A stretch of DNA of 64,000 nt from CAKZQX01 sp034437035 (lineage in GTDB: Bacteria; Chloroflexota; Chloroflexia; Chloroflexales; Chloroflexaceae), in the NCBI GenBank assembly GCA_034437035.1, contig DAOTUI010000078.1:13440-77439 (forward strand), given 5' to 3'. This document shows, one piece after another, positions 49,689-59,200 of the stretch. Under the pieces are notes generated by a model. That model worked only from the letters and a program-made list of their open reading frames with translations, was not told where the DNA came from and did not search any database. The position numbers and the translations under genes were made by a program. Position 1 is the first letter of the stretch. Every line of letters starts with the position of its first letter.

Positions 49689-52019
49689 ATGTGCAGATCA
49701 AACAATCAGGGAGACCAGGCCGAAGGTACACCCGGCACTGCAACCTTGCGGCAGCGCGCCGAAGCCGTCCTCCAGGGCGAAACCATCAATCTGGAAGACA
49801 TATCCGTCGAGGATGTGCAGCGCCTGATCCAGGAATTGCGGGTGCATCAGGTGGAACTCTCAATCCAGAATGAGGAACTGCGCCAGGCCCAGGAAGAGAT
49901 CAAAGTCTCCCGCGATGCCTATATTGATCTCTATGATTTTGCGCCGGTGGGCTATCTCACAATTGTCAATGAGCAGATTGTCGAGGCTAACCTGACGGCG
50001 GCAACGCTGCTCGGTGTTGAGCGCAGTGCGCTCCTCCAACAGCCAGTCACCCATTTCATCCTGCCGGAAGACCAGGATACCTATTACTTCCATCGCCGGC
50101 GACTGACCGAAAGCCAGGCACTGCAAATGGATCGCCTGCGTCTGCGCCGGGGCAACAGTTTCTTCCACGCCCGCATCGAGAGTTCGGTCATTGTTCAGCA
50201 TGGCCGAACTGCCGGCTACCGGACGACCATTATTGATATGAGTGAGCAGGTAGCGGCAGAGGAAGCGCTGCGTGCAGCCCATGCGCACCTGGAACAGCGC
50301 GTGGCGGAGCGAACCGCCGAACTGGACGCAGCAAATCATACCCTACAGGACGAGATTACCGAGCGGCAGCGCACCGAGGAAGCCCTGCGCCGGAGTGAGG
50401 CCCGCTTTCGCCTGGTGCTGCAGGACTCGGCCGTGGTCGTTTTTGCCCAGGATCGTGACCTGCGCTACACTGCGATCCACAACCCCACCTGGTACTCCTT
50501 GGAGCAAGACTTTCTGGGTAAGACCGATGATGACCTGATTCCACCGGAGGAAGCCACACCGCTCACAGCCATAAAGCGACAGGTGGTGGAAACCGGAGTG
50601 AGCATGCGCGAGGAGGTTGCGCTCAACCTGAATGGACAGACACGCTGTTACGACCTGAAGATCGAGCCGCAGTTTGCTCCCGACGGCAACATCAGCGGGA
50701 TTATCGGCGCGGCCACCGATATCACGATTTACCGCCAGGCAATGAATATCGAGCGCCTGCTGGCCGATGCCAGTGAGCCGTTAACTCGTTCGCTCGATCC
50801 GGACGAGCGCCTGCGCAGCCTGGCCCGTCTGATTGTCTCCAATATCGCCGACATATGCAGCATTGATACTCTCGACGATAACGGCAGGCTTATCCCGACA
50901 ACTGCCATTAGTGCGGATATTGCCGCAACTGGCCTAGAATACCGCTGGACGGAGCCTTATGCAATTGACTCCAGCAGTAGCCGGCTGGTTGCGCAGGTTC
51001 TGTGCCACCAACAACCGCTGCTTCGGGAAGGGATTGAAGACACCGATCTGCAGGCGATTGCCCACGATACGGAACATCGAGCGTATCTGCGCGATCTGCA
51101 TATCACTTCCTACGTTGGCGTTCCGCTGATGGTTCGGGGGAAGCCGGTCGGGGTTCTCAGTATGTTTACCACCGGAGCGCGGCAACGCTACGACCAGCAT
51201 ACCCTGGCAATTGCCGAGGAACTGGCGCGGCGCGCGGCTCTGGCACTCGATAATGCCCAGTTGTATGCGGCTGAACAACAGGCGCGCGCCGAGGCCGAAG
51301 ATGCGGTGCGCGTCCGTGATCATATGTTCCGGCTGATCTCGCATGATCTCAAATCGCCCCTGTCAACGATCCGCGGGTATACCCAGTTACTGCAGCGGCG
51401 GCTTAGTGTGCAAGACATCGCCGACTCGGAACGGATTATGCGTGGCCTGAAGAATATCGAAACTGCCACCATGCGCATGATCCGGCAAGCGCAAGAACTG
51501 CTGGATCTGGCATCGCTCCAGGTAGGTCAACCGCTGACGCTCACCTGGGAACCGGTTGACTTGATTGCCCTGATACGGCAGGTGGTTGATGATAGCCGGC
51601 AACTGAGTGAGCAGCATTCCATCGAGATGCAGATCACGCCGACGAGTCTCACCTGTCCCGGCGATGCTGTCCGCCTGGAACGGGTGCTGTCAAATCTGTT
51701 GTCAAATGCGATTAAGTATAGTCCGCGAGGGAGCAGCGTGTTTATCACCGTAAGCCGGGAAGACGAGCAGGGCACAAACCGCGCGGTTGTAATGGTGCGC
51801 GATCAGGGCATTGGCATTCCCGGCAAAGATCTGCCCCGGCTCTTTCAGCCCTTCCAGCGCGGCAGTAATGTCGTTAAGGCATTTTCCGGGACAGGGCTGG
51901 GCCTGGCAAGCACCCGGCAGATCATTGAGCAGCATGGGGGCGCGATTAGCGTGACCAGCGAAGAAGACGTGGGGACGACGGTTACCTTCTCGCTGCCGCT
52001 ACACGAGACAGACCAGTAG
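49689..52019 (+). CDS. PAS-PAS-GAF sensor histidine kinase
   Basis: A cytosolic two-component kinase of 776 residues. Domains in order: coiled coil (VHQVELSIQNEELRQAQEEI, 52-71), PAS (about 75-190), coiled coil (HLEQRVAERTAELDAANHTL), PAS (about 238-350), GAF (about 355-525), HisKA with phosphorylatable His552 in FRLISHDLKSPLSTIRGYTQ, and HATPase (N-box LSNLLSNAIKYSP, G1 DQGIGIPG, G2 GTGLGLAS). No membrane segment. No response regulator is adjacent, so it is an orphan kinase. The ATG at 49689 has a GAGGAAT ribosome binding site. Confidence 0.92.
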   Translation: MCRSNNQGDQAEGTPGTATLRQRAEAVLQGETINLEDISVEDVQRLIQELRVHQVELSIQNEELRQAQEEIKVSRDAYIDLYDFAPVGYLTIVNEQIVEANLTAATLLGVERSALLQQPVTHFILPEDQDTYYFHRRRLTESQALQMDRLRLRRGNSFFHARIESSVIVQHGRTAGYRTTIIDMSEQVAAEEALRAAHAHLEQRVAERTAELDAANHTLQDEITERQRTEEALRRSEARFRLVLQDSAVVVFAQDRDLRYTAIHNPTWYSLEQDFLGKTDDDLIPPEEATPLTAIKRQVVETGVSMREEVALNLNGQTRCYDLKIEPQFAPDGNISGIIGAATDITIYRQAMNIERLLADASEPLTRSLDPDERLRSLARLIVSNIADICSIDTLDDNGRLIPTTAISADIAATGLEYRWTEPYAIDSSSSRLVAQVLCHQQPLLREGIEDTDLQAIAHDTEHRAYLRDLHITSYVGVPLMVRGKPVGVLSMFTTGARQRYDQHTLAIAEELARRAALALDNAQLYAAEQQARAEAEDAVRVRDHMFRLISHDLKSPLSTIRGYTQLLQRRLSVQDIADSERIMRGLKNIETATMRMIRQAQELLDLASLQVGQPLTLTWEPVDLIALIRQVVDDSRQLSEQHSIEMQITPTSLTCPGDAVRLERVLSNLLSNAIKYSPRGSSVFITVSREDEQGTNRAVVMVRDQGIGIPGKDLPRLFQPFQRGSNVVKAFSGTGLGLASTRQIIEQHGGAISVTSEEDVGTTVTFSLPLHETDQ

Positions 52020-52068
52020 CAGCGTACCTGTCCACTTTGCAGAAACAGCACGCGTCTCTTCCAAAGCT

Positions 52069-52095
52069 AAAGGCTTCGCTGTTAGCGAAGCCTTT
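52069..52095. terminator. Hairpin terminator between convergent genes
   Basis: AAAGGCTTCGCT-GTT-AGCGAAGCCTTT forms a perfect 12-bp stem with A/T ends on both sides, suitable as a bidirectional terminator for the kinase gene and the ABC gene. Confidence 0.75.
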
Positions 52096-52143
52096 GTAAC
52101 ATTCGGCAGATCTTCAACGTGAACGCCTACCGTATGCGGCGTA

Positions 52144-52905
52144 TCAGTTATACCAGATCCGGGCGCGACCGGACGGGAGTTGCAGCACCTGCCCCAGCAC
52201 GGCACCCGCGAGCACATCGGAATCAAGTTGGCCGTCACGCAGGCCAATCACTCGATCCATCTGCTGCGCAACAGTGGGATTATTCGTAACCGCAACAATC
52301 GTCAACCCCTGCTCATGGTTCAGCGCCCGAAACAGGTTTAGCATCTCGGCACGCATCTCCGGATCATCCAGGGCCGACGGCTCATCAACCAGCAGCATCG
52401 TCGGGTTGTTGACCAGGGCGCGGGCCAGGGCCGCCCACTGCTGCTGCAGCGGAGTGAGGATTGATGGCCGGGCATGGGCAAAATCTTCCAGGCCAACCCG
52501 CTCCAGTGCCACGTATGCCCGCTCCATGCGCTCCTGCTCGGACATGCGCCCGAAGGCCAGCGGCAGCGCTACATTCCGGAGCAGCGAGAGGCGCGGCAGC
52601 AAGCGAAACTGCCGGGAGTAGACCCCAACGTGTGCATGGCGGATCTGCGCCTGCTCAACCCGGGTCAGCGCGGACATATCCTGCCCATCAAACCAGTAGT
52701 GACCCGCCGATGGTACATCCAGCAGCCCCAGAATATTGAGCAGCGTGCTCTTGCCGCTGCCGGCCGGCCCCATAAAGGCGACCATCTCGCCCCGATGAAT
52801 CGTCAGGGAAACATCGTTCAGCGCGACACGCTCCCGACCACCGGCCTGAAAAACCTTCGTAAGCTGCTGGACCTTGACCACCGGCTCAGTCACATAGTTG
52901 ATCAT
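52144..52905 (-). CDS. ABC ATPase, MacB/LolD-like, with altered signature and H-loop
   Basis: A 253-residue nucleotide-binding subunit. Walker A is MGPAGSGKSTLLN (residues 45-57) and Walker B LLVDEPSALDD (171-181) with the catalytic Glu. The signature LSGGQ is replaced by LTPLQ (150-154) before QQWAALARAL, and the H-loop His is replaced by Asn (VAVTNNP). Both changes should hinder ATP hydrolysis, yet the rest is well kept. No permease gene is beside it. It may have a regulatory role or be in early decay. The ATG at 52905 is chosen over a GTG at 52920. Confidence 0.85.
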   Translation of the reverse strand: MINYVTEPVVKVQQLTKVFQAGGRERVALNDVSLTIHRGEMVAFMGPAGSGKSTLLNILGLLDVPSAGHYWFDGQDMSALTRVEQAQIRHAHVGVYSRQFRLLPRLSLLRNVALPLAFGRMSEQERMERAYVALERVGLEDFAHARPSILTPLQQQWAALARALVNNPTMLLVDEPSALDDPEMRAEMLNLFRALNHEQGLTIVAVTNNPTVAQQMDRVIGLRDGQLDSDVLAGAVLGQVLQLPSGRARIWYN

Positions 52906-53094
52906 ACACACATTCCCCACGCTACTATCCGGCTCCAGAACTTATGAGCAGTTGATCTCATATCTGTACATATTATAAACGCATTGCACAGCTTTTGTCA
53001 ATAGAAAATCAACAAATTGACGGAATGCCGACGTAGTGTATAGCATCCCACCCCCATCTGCCACAACCCGCAACCTGTGCTATATTTCACATGA

Positions 53095-53291
53095 CACGCG
53101 TTATGTGGGCACTGACCCAGAAGCGTATTTCGCCTCCGGCAGGGCGGAAAATTTCATTCTTTTTCATAAAAAATTTGCACAGAGTGCAAATTTTTTATGA
53201 AAAAGACAGATCACGTACCACGCTGCCACAGGCGAATCGGGCCGTTCATCCAGGCAAATGTCTGATTTGAATGCCCACCGCGTAACGCGTG
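53095..53291. repeat. TACGCGGT interspersed element, copy N1
   Basis: A 197-bp copy from CACGCGTTATGTGGG to ACCGCGTAACGCGTG, with perfect 8-bp flanks TCACATGA (53087-53094, 53292-53299). The central hairpin at about 53158-53206 has arms CTTTTTCATAAAAAATTTGC. TGGG-CACTGA-CCCA forms a side hairpin. Confidence 0.88.
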
Positions 53292-53299
53292 TCACATGA

Positions 53300-53516
53300 C
53301 AGGAGTTACGCGGTCGGTTCCAAACCCAGGCATCTGCCGGGACAACCGGCCCGATGCGCCTCCGGCAGGGTGGAATGGGACATTCTTTTTCCGGAACATG
53401 TGGCTCAGAGAGCCACATGTTCCGGAAAAAGACAAAACAGTACCATGCTGCCGCAGGCGAAATACGCCGTTATCGCGAGCAAACGGTCCGTTTGCACGCC
53501 CACCGCGTAAGTCCTG
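53300..53516. repeat. TACGCGGT interspersed element, copy N2
   Basis: A 217-bp copy from CAGGAGTTACGCGGT to ACCGCGTAAGTCCTG. Its target copy TCACATGA is shared on the left with N1 and found again on the right (53517-53524). The central hairpin is CTTTTTCCGGAACATGTGGCTC with its complement. Confidence 0.9.
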
Positions 53517-53543
53517 TCACATGATAGCAATCAGACCAGCCGA

Positions 53544-53554
53544 CAGGAGTTACG
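53544..53554 (+). promoter_or_regulatory. Ribosome binding site identical to repeat-element end
   Basis: CAGGAGTTACG equals the first 11 bases of the interspersed element. Its AGGAG is 8 bp from the GTG start of the response-regulator gene and so serves as Shine-Dalgarno sequence. Confidence 0.6.
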
Positions 53555-53557
53555 ACC

Positions 53558-54247
53558 GTGTCACCGGGAACTGTACTTATTGTTGATGATGAGGCCAGCA
53601 TTCGCAACGTCACTCGCGCCTATCTGGAGCACGAGGGCTTTCAGGTCGTCTGTGCGGATAATGGCCCCGAAGCGCTGACGCTGGCGCAGCAGCACCAGCC
53701 CGACCTGATTATTCTCGATCTGATGCTGCCCGGCATGGATGGCATGGAGGTTGCGGCCCGCCTGCGCCAGGAGTCCGATGTCTACATCCTGATGCTGACG
53801 GCGCGCAGCGAGGAAGCCGACCGGGTCGCCGGACTGCGTATCGGTGCAGATGACTACCTGACCAAGCCATTCAGCCCACGGGAACTGGTGGCACGGGTAC
53901 AGGCGATCCTGCGCCGCCGTCGGGGAACCGCCGAGCCGGACACGTCCCTACGGTTTCAGCATGTGCGCGTTGATGCGGAACGGCGCGAAGCCTGGGCGCA
54001 CGACCACCCACTTGACCTGACTACCACCGAGTTTGATGTGCTGCTGGCGCTGACGCGGCATGCAGGCAAGGTATTGAGCCGGGAGCAACTGATGGACCTG
54101 GTATGGGGCGCGGATTTTTATGGCACCGACCGGGTGGTCGATGTGTATGTCGGGCAGGTGCGGCGCAAACTGGAAGCGGCCACCGGCGCGACGCTGATCC
54201 GCACAGTGCGCGGCGTTGGCTATAAGTTTACGGACGAGCGCTCATGA
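53558..54247 (+). CDS. OmpR/PhoB-family response regulator
   Basis: A 229-residue transcription regulator. Receiver domain: acidic pair in LIVDDEASI, phospho-acceptor Asp54 in LIILDLMLPGMDG, Thr81 and Lys103 in DDYLTKPFSPREL. DNA-binding winged helix: LDLTTTEFDVLLALTRHAGK, VLSREQLMDLVWGADFYGTD, RVVDVYVGQVRRKLE and TVRGVGYKF. The start is GTG (53558). It overlaps the kinase gene by 4 bp (ATGA), forming a two-gene operon. Its target genes are not evident. Confidence 0.94.
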   Translation: MSPGTVLIVDDEASIRNVTRAYLEHEGFQVVCADNGPEALTLAQQHQPDLIILDLMLPGMDGMEVAARLRQESDVYILMLTARSEEADRVAGLRIGADDYLTKPFSPRELVARVQAILRRRRGTAEPDTSLRFQHVRVDAERREAWAHDHPLDLTTTEFDVLLALTRHAGKVLSREQLMDLVWGADFYGTDRVVDVYVGQVRRKLEAATGATLIRTVRGVGYKFTDERS

Positions 54248-55380
54248 GATTCTGGCGACAACTACGCTGGCGGATTATTGCTGCCCAGATTGTCGTGGTG
54301 ATTGTTGGTGTGGTGGTGCTGGCGTGGGTCGCGGATGCCATCGCCGTCGGCACAGTGACGGAAGCCCTGGATGCGGCGTTGTTGATCCTGCCCGGCGATG
54401 AGGCACGGCTGCCGGCGGGTCGGGTGGGTGAGGCACTCCTTGCCGGCTATCGCCAGGCGATTACGCGGGCATTGCTGATCGCTGCCCTGGCCGCAACTGC
54501 GGCGGGCGTGGCGACCAGCCTGCTGCTGACCCGCGAGATTCTGCGTCCGCTGCGCGAGATTGAGTACAGCAGCCGGCGGATTGCTGCCGGTCACTACGAT
54601 GAGCGGGTCACCGTGCCGGGCAGCGATGAACTGGCGGCGGTGGCCCACAACTTCAACCTGATGGCCGACACACTGGCTCTGGTTGAACAGCAGCGCATTA
54701 CACTGATTGGCAATGTGGCGCACGAACTTCGCACGCCGCTGGCCGGGCTGGAAGGCTACCTGGAGGGGTTGATCGACGGGGTCTTGCCCGACGACCCGGA
54801 GACCTTTAGCTCCATGCAGCGCGAAGTGCGGCGGCTGCACCGTCTGGTCAACGATCTGCAGACGCTGTCGCGGGTGGAGGCCGGGCAGGTTTCGCTCCAA
54901 CTGAGCAGCTTCGATCTGCTGCCGCTGGTGCGGCATGTGCTGACGCAACTGCAACCCCAGGCCGGCGCACAGAATCTTGCACTCCACCTGGAAGAGCCGG
55001 CCGCGTCGATGCAGGTGTATGCCGATCCGGACCGCACCTACCAGGTGCTGCTGAACCTGGTAGGGAATGCCATCCGTTATACCCCGGCGGGCGGCAGCAT
55101 CACCCTGCGCCTGACCAGCGCCAATCGGATGGCCTGCCTTACCGTGACGGACACGGGTGTCGGCATTCCCGCCGAAGCACTGCCCTACATTTTTGAGCGC
55201 TTCTACCGGGTTGATCGGTCGCGCGCGCGCAGCAGCGGCGGCAGTGGCATCGGGCTGACGATTGCCCGCCACCTTGCCTGGGCGATGGGCGGCGATATCA
55301 CCGCCGGCAGCCCCGGTGCCGGCCAGGGCAGCAGCTTTTGTCTGATGCTGCCGCCGGCAACCGGCGATAGTGCGCCATAG
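54244..55380 (+). CDS. Membrane sensor histidine kinase (HAMP, HisKA, HATPase)
   Basis: A 378-residue kinase paired with the upstream regulator. Two membrane segments (about 11-31 and 73-95) enclose a short extracytoplasmic loop of about 40 residues, too small for a large ligand domain. A HAMP domain (97-145) follows; His160 in LIGNVAHELRTPLAGLEGYL is the phosphorylation site. The HATPase has LLNLVGNAIRYTPAGG (N-box), VTDTGVGIPAEAL and GGSGIGLTIARHLAWAMGGD. It is similar in layout to BaeS-type envelope-stress kinases; the stimulus is unknown. Confidence 0.93.
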   Translation: MRFWRQLRWRIIAAQIVVVIVGVVVLAWVADAIAVGTVTEALDAALLILPGDEARLPAGRVGEALLAGYRQAITRALLIAALAATAAGVATSLLLTREILRPLREIEYSSRRIAAGHYDERVTVPGSDELAAVAHNFNLMADTLALVEQQRITLIGNVAHELRTPLAGLEGYLEGLIDGVLPDDPETFSSMQREVRRLHRLVNDLQTLSRVEAGQVSLQLSSFDLLPLVRHVLTQLQPQAGAQNLALHLEEPAASMQVYADPDRTYQVLLNLVGNAIRYTPAGGSITLRLTSANRMACLTVTDTGVGIPAEALPYIFERFYRVDRSRARSSGGSGIGLTIARHLAWAMGGDITAGSPGAGQGSSFCLMLPPATGDSAP

Positions 55381-55417
55381 CCGTCTGCCCTGCTCCAAAT
55401 GCAGGATCTTCCGGTAG

Positions 55418-55433
55418 GGACGCGCTTCTGCGC
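55418..55433. repeat. REP-like palindrome, partial
   Basis: GGACGCGCTTCTGCGC without the last four bases, downstream of the kinase gene. Confidence 0.55.
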
Positions 55434-55568
55434 ATTCGCCGTCCGCCCGACGCCGTATGTTCGACCATGATGCACACGCACTCCAGTTCGGCAGACGCCT
55501 GGCACAGATTTTGCGATATACGTAAACAGAACCGTGTGTGTTGCAAGATCCTGAGACAGGAGGTGCCT

Positions 55569-56093
55569 ATGACCCGTATAGAGAAAACAATTGATGTCAG
55601 TGTCCCCGTGAATATAGCCTACAACCAATGGACACAGTTCGAAGACTTTCCCCGTTTTATGGAGAATGTGTACGAAGTACGCCAACTCGACGATAAGCGG
55701 CTCTTCTGGCGGGCCAAAATTGCCGTCAAAGAAGAGACCTGGGATGCCGAGATTACCGACCAGACGCCCGATCAGCGCGTCGCCTGGAAGAGTACCTCCG
55801 GCGCGGAGAACGCCGGCGCGGTGCTGTTCGAGCCGATTGACGCCGACACAACACGGGTAACGCTACGGATGGACTATGAACCGGAGGGGCTGATTGAAAA
55901 CCTCGGCGACTGGATGGGCTTTGTCTCGCGCCGGGTTGAAGGTGATCTGACCCGCTTTAAGCAGTTCATCGAGGCGCGTGGTCAGGAAACCGGCGCATGG
56001 CGCGGCGCGATCCATGGCGATAAAGTGGAGGGTGACCCGGAAGCTGCGCGGGAGTTTGCCGTGGGCGATTCAAGTCAGGGAGAAGTGCTGTAG
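55569..56093 (+). CDS. SRPBCC-family protein (polyketide cyclase/dehydrase-like)
   Basis: A 174-residue START-like fold protein. MTRIEKTIDVSVPVNIAYNQ and WTQFEDFPRFMENVYEVRQL are the typical entry of coenzyme Q-binding/cyclase-dehydrase domains, followed by KEETWDAEITDQTPDQRVAW and FEPIDADTTRVTLRMDYEPE. A helix at the end (GLIENLGDWMGFVSRRVEGD) closes the cavity. The C-terminal 30 residues are polar. The family often binds lipids in the envelope, but the ligand is unknown. ACAGGAGGTGCCT is the ribosome binding site of the ATG at 55569. Confidence 0.88.
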   Translation: MTRIEKTIDVSVPVNIAYNQWTQFEDFPRFMENVYEVRQLDDKRLFWRAKIAVKEETWDAEITDQTPDQRVAWKSTSGAENAGAVLFEPIDADTTRVTLRMDYEPEGLIENLGDWMGFVSRRVEGDLTRFKQFIEARGQETGAWRGAIHGDKVEGDPEAAREFAVGDSSQGEVL

Positions 56094-56153
56094 GAGCGTA
56101 GGAGCGTGAGCGGTGGTCGCGGGTTGCTCCTGACCCACGCACATACCATATGC

Positions 56154-56189
56154 ATGCCCGGCTGGGATCGGTTGATCCCAGCCGGGCAT
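56154..56189. terminator. Bidirectional hairpin terminator
   Basis: ATGCCCGGCTGGGATC-GGTT-GATCCCAGCCGGGCAT is a perfect 16-bp stem between two convergent genes. There is no T-run, so the hairpin itself must act. Confidence 0.75.
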
Positions 56190-56245
56190 TGTGCATGCAT
56201 CCCGCACATAGGCAAGACTTCCCCGACAAACGTACAATGCCAGAC

Positions 56246-59200
56246 CTACCGCACGATCAGCGGGAGGTAGAGTTCTTCAGGAACAAAAACCGGCCCAACT
56301 TCGATAGTGACAGTGGCGATGTTTGAGTCGGCCCGACCGTCGTTAGCACGGAAGTCGAAACTATCGTTACCCGTATATTCCGAGTCGGGTGTGTATGTAA
56401 AGGTACATGTGTCAGGATTACCTAGCGTGACTGTCCCATGGAGCGGCTCACTGACAATCTCACAGGTTAGCGGATCACCATCCAGATCACTAACCGGCAG
56501 CGTCTGGCTAATTGGAGTGTCGAGTTGGGTACTCAGGGTCAGGTTTTGCGCTATCGGCGGCCGGCCGGACGCCAGGGACCACAACTCGATACCACTGCTG
56601 TTGTCGTCAGCGGAGAAGTAGAACTTGTCACCCAGTTGCACGAAACCTTCGGGGTTGGAACTGGTTCCCCCAGGCGCAATATTGGCAACCTGAACCGTGC
56701 CGGCGGATGTCCCATTGGTTTGCCAGAGTTCGTTACCAGTCGATCCATCGGAGGCGGCAAACAGGATACGATTCTCTTCAACCGCCACGAGGTTCTGGGG
56801 CGCGGAGGAGGCCACACCAGGATTAATATCCTTGAGCAATGTCGTTGTTTCCCCATCGTTGACCCACAGTTCACGGCCGGCAGAGCCGCCGTCATAAGTG
56901 GTGAAGATGAGTTTGTTCCCTAATACCACCATGCTGCGCGGGTTAGAATCTTCGATACCGGGATTAATATTCGCAACCAGGGTAGCGCTTTCACCATCGC
57001 TCTTCCAGAGTTCCCGCCCCAGGTCATCCCGGAAGGCACTAAAGAACAGTTCCCCATCGACATTGATAAGATTTGTTGGTGAAGCTGAACCAGTTCCAAA
57101 GAGGATATCAGCGACTAGCGTTGTACCGGCCACGGAGCCATCGCTCTTCCAGAGTTCGCGTCCTTCGGCTGGACGAATGGCACTGAAATAGAGTGTAGCA
57201 CCAATGGCGGTCAGGTTGCGCGGAGAGGAGGAGGCAGCGCCAGGATTAATATCTTGTACAAGTGACGTTGTTGCAGCCGAGCCGTTACTCTTCCACAACT
57301 CTTCCCCTCTGGCCGGCTCAGCGCGGTTGATCGCCTCTTCCCCGTTAATTACTTCTTCCTCGTCCTCGCCGGCGAAGAAGAGCGTTTCCCCCACCGCCGT
57401 TAAGAAACGGGGATTAGTATTCAGACCAGGAGTAAGGTTGATTGTCCCGGTTGGTGTCCCATTGCTCAACCAGAGGTCGTTTTCACCGCCACTGCCGAGA
57501 GCACTGAAGTAAAGCATCGTGCCCACAACGGTAAGTTCCAGGGGCGGTTCCGGCCAACTCTGGAGCCGCGTTGTTCCCGCCGATGTGCCATCGCTGACCC
57601 ACAGTCCAAACCCGGTGACGTCCCGGGCAATGAAGAAGAGTTGATCATCAACCGCAGTTAGAGCGGGATTAAAGCGAAAGGGAATGAAAGCGCTTGATGT
57701 TCCAGGTTGAATGTTCTTGATAAGCATGGTGCCGGTTGCCGTACCATCGCTCTTCCAGAGTTCGAAGCCGGTGACGCCATCATTGGCAACAAAGAACAGT
57801 GTCTCACCCATCGTCGCCAGATTAACCACCGTCAGACTGTTTGGCAAAGCATCACCCTGGTTAATAAAGATGTCTTTGAACAGACTGGCGCTGGGATTAC
57901 TCGGCGGATTATCACTTGTCCATAACTCCCGTCCGTTTGCATCTGTTTCTGCGCTAAAGAAGAGCACTCCTGCAATATTTGTCAGAGACCCGGGATGCGA
58001 ACTATCTTCACCATTGGCAATATCACGAACACGGGCAGTACCGGCCAGAGTACCATCGCTACGCCAGAGCTCGCGCCCTCCCAGAGCCGCACCACCATCA
58101 CCACTGAAAAAGACCCGACTGCCAACCACCGTGAGATGCGAGGGGTTTAACCCAGGACCACCGGGAATCACATCTAACACTACAGCATTTCCAGGTGTGC
58201 CGTTGCTGGTATACAACTCAACACCATCTGTACCGTTATTGGCGGTAAAGAACAGAGTTGTCCCTCCCACTGGCGTCAAGTTGTCTGGATTGGAGTTTCC
58301 ACCAGGATTAATATCAGCTACCTGTACCTGGTTACCAATCGTGCCATCGGTTTTCCATAGCTCGACACCAGAGGGGCCATCAGTAGCGCTAAAGAAGAGT
58401 TCGGTGCCGACAACCGTGAGACTGGTAGGCCTGGAATTGCCTGTTTCATTAATATCCGTAACTCGCTGTGTGGTTAACCCATCGCTCTTCCACACTTCCC
58501 GACCGGCGCCATCACCACCGTTAGCACTGAAAAAGAGTGTATCGCCAAAATTCACCAGATCTTCGGGAGACGAACTGCCGCCACCCGAACGAATGTCAAT
58601 GAGGATAACCCCGGTTCCGCTACTCCGCCAGAGTTCGACCCCATTTGAGGCATTATCTGCGGTGAAGTAGAGCGTGCCGGCAACATCAATCAAGTTCGCC
58701 GGCTCTGAAGAGTTTACTCCAGGTTTGATATCCTGAACCAGCGTTGTGCCGCCATCAGTGCCATCACTGCGCCAGATTTCGCGTCCATTTTCTCCGTCAT
58801 CAGCAGTGAAGTAGAGGACATTACTGACGGCTGTCAGGCTCATCGGTCTATTAGTAGGCGAAGGAGAATTACCGGGATAGATATCCTTCACCAGCATGGT
58901 TCCATCAGGGGTGCCATCGCTCTTCCACAACTCACACCCGGTATCCTCCAGGCATGCAGAAAAGTAGAGCGTATCACCTACAGCCGTCAGATGCGCGGGT
59001 TCTGAACCGGATGGTCCCGGTCTGATGTCCTTGAAGAGTGTCGTACCAGCAGGGGTTCCATCCGTACGCCAGAGTTCGCGGCCACTGGCGATGTCCGTGG
59101 CAACAAAATAGGTCAGGCCGTTGATCGTGACAAACTCATCCGGATCAGAACTACCTGATGGGTCGGTTGTCGTATTAATATCCTTGACCAATTCCGCCGG

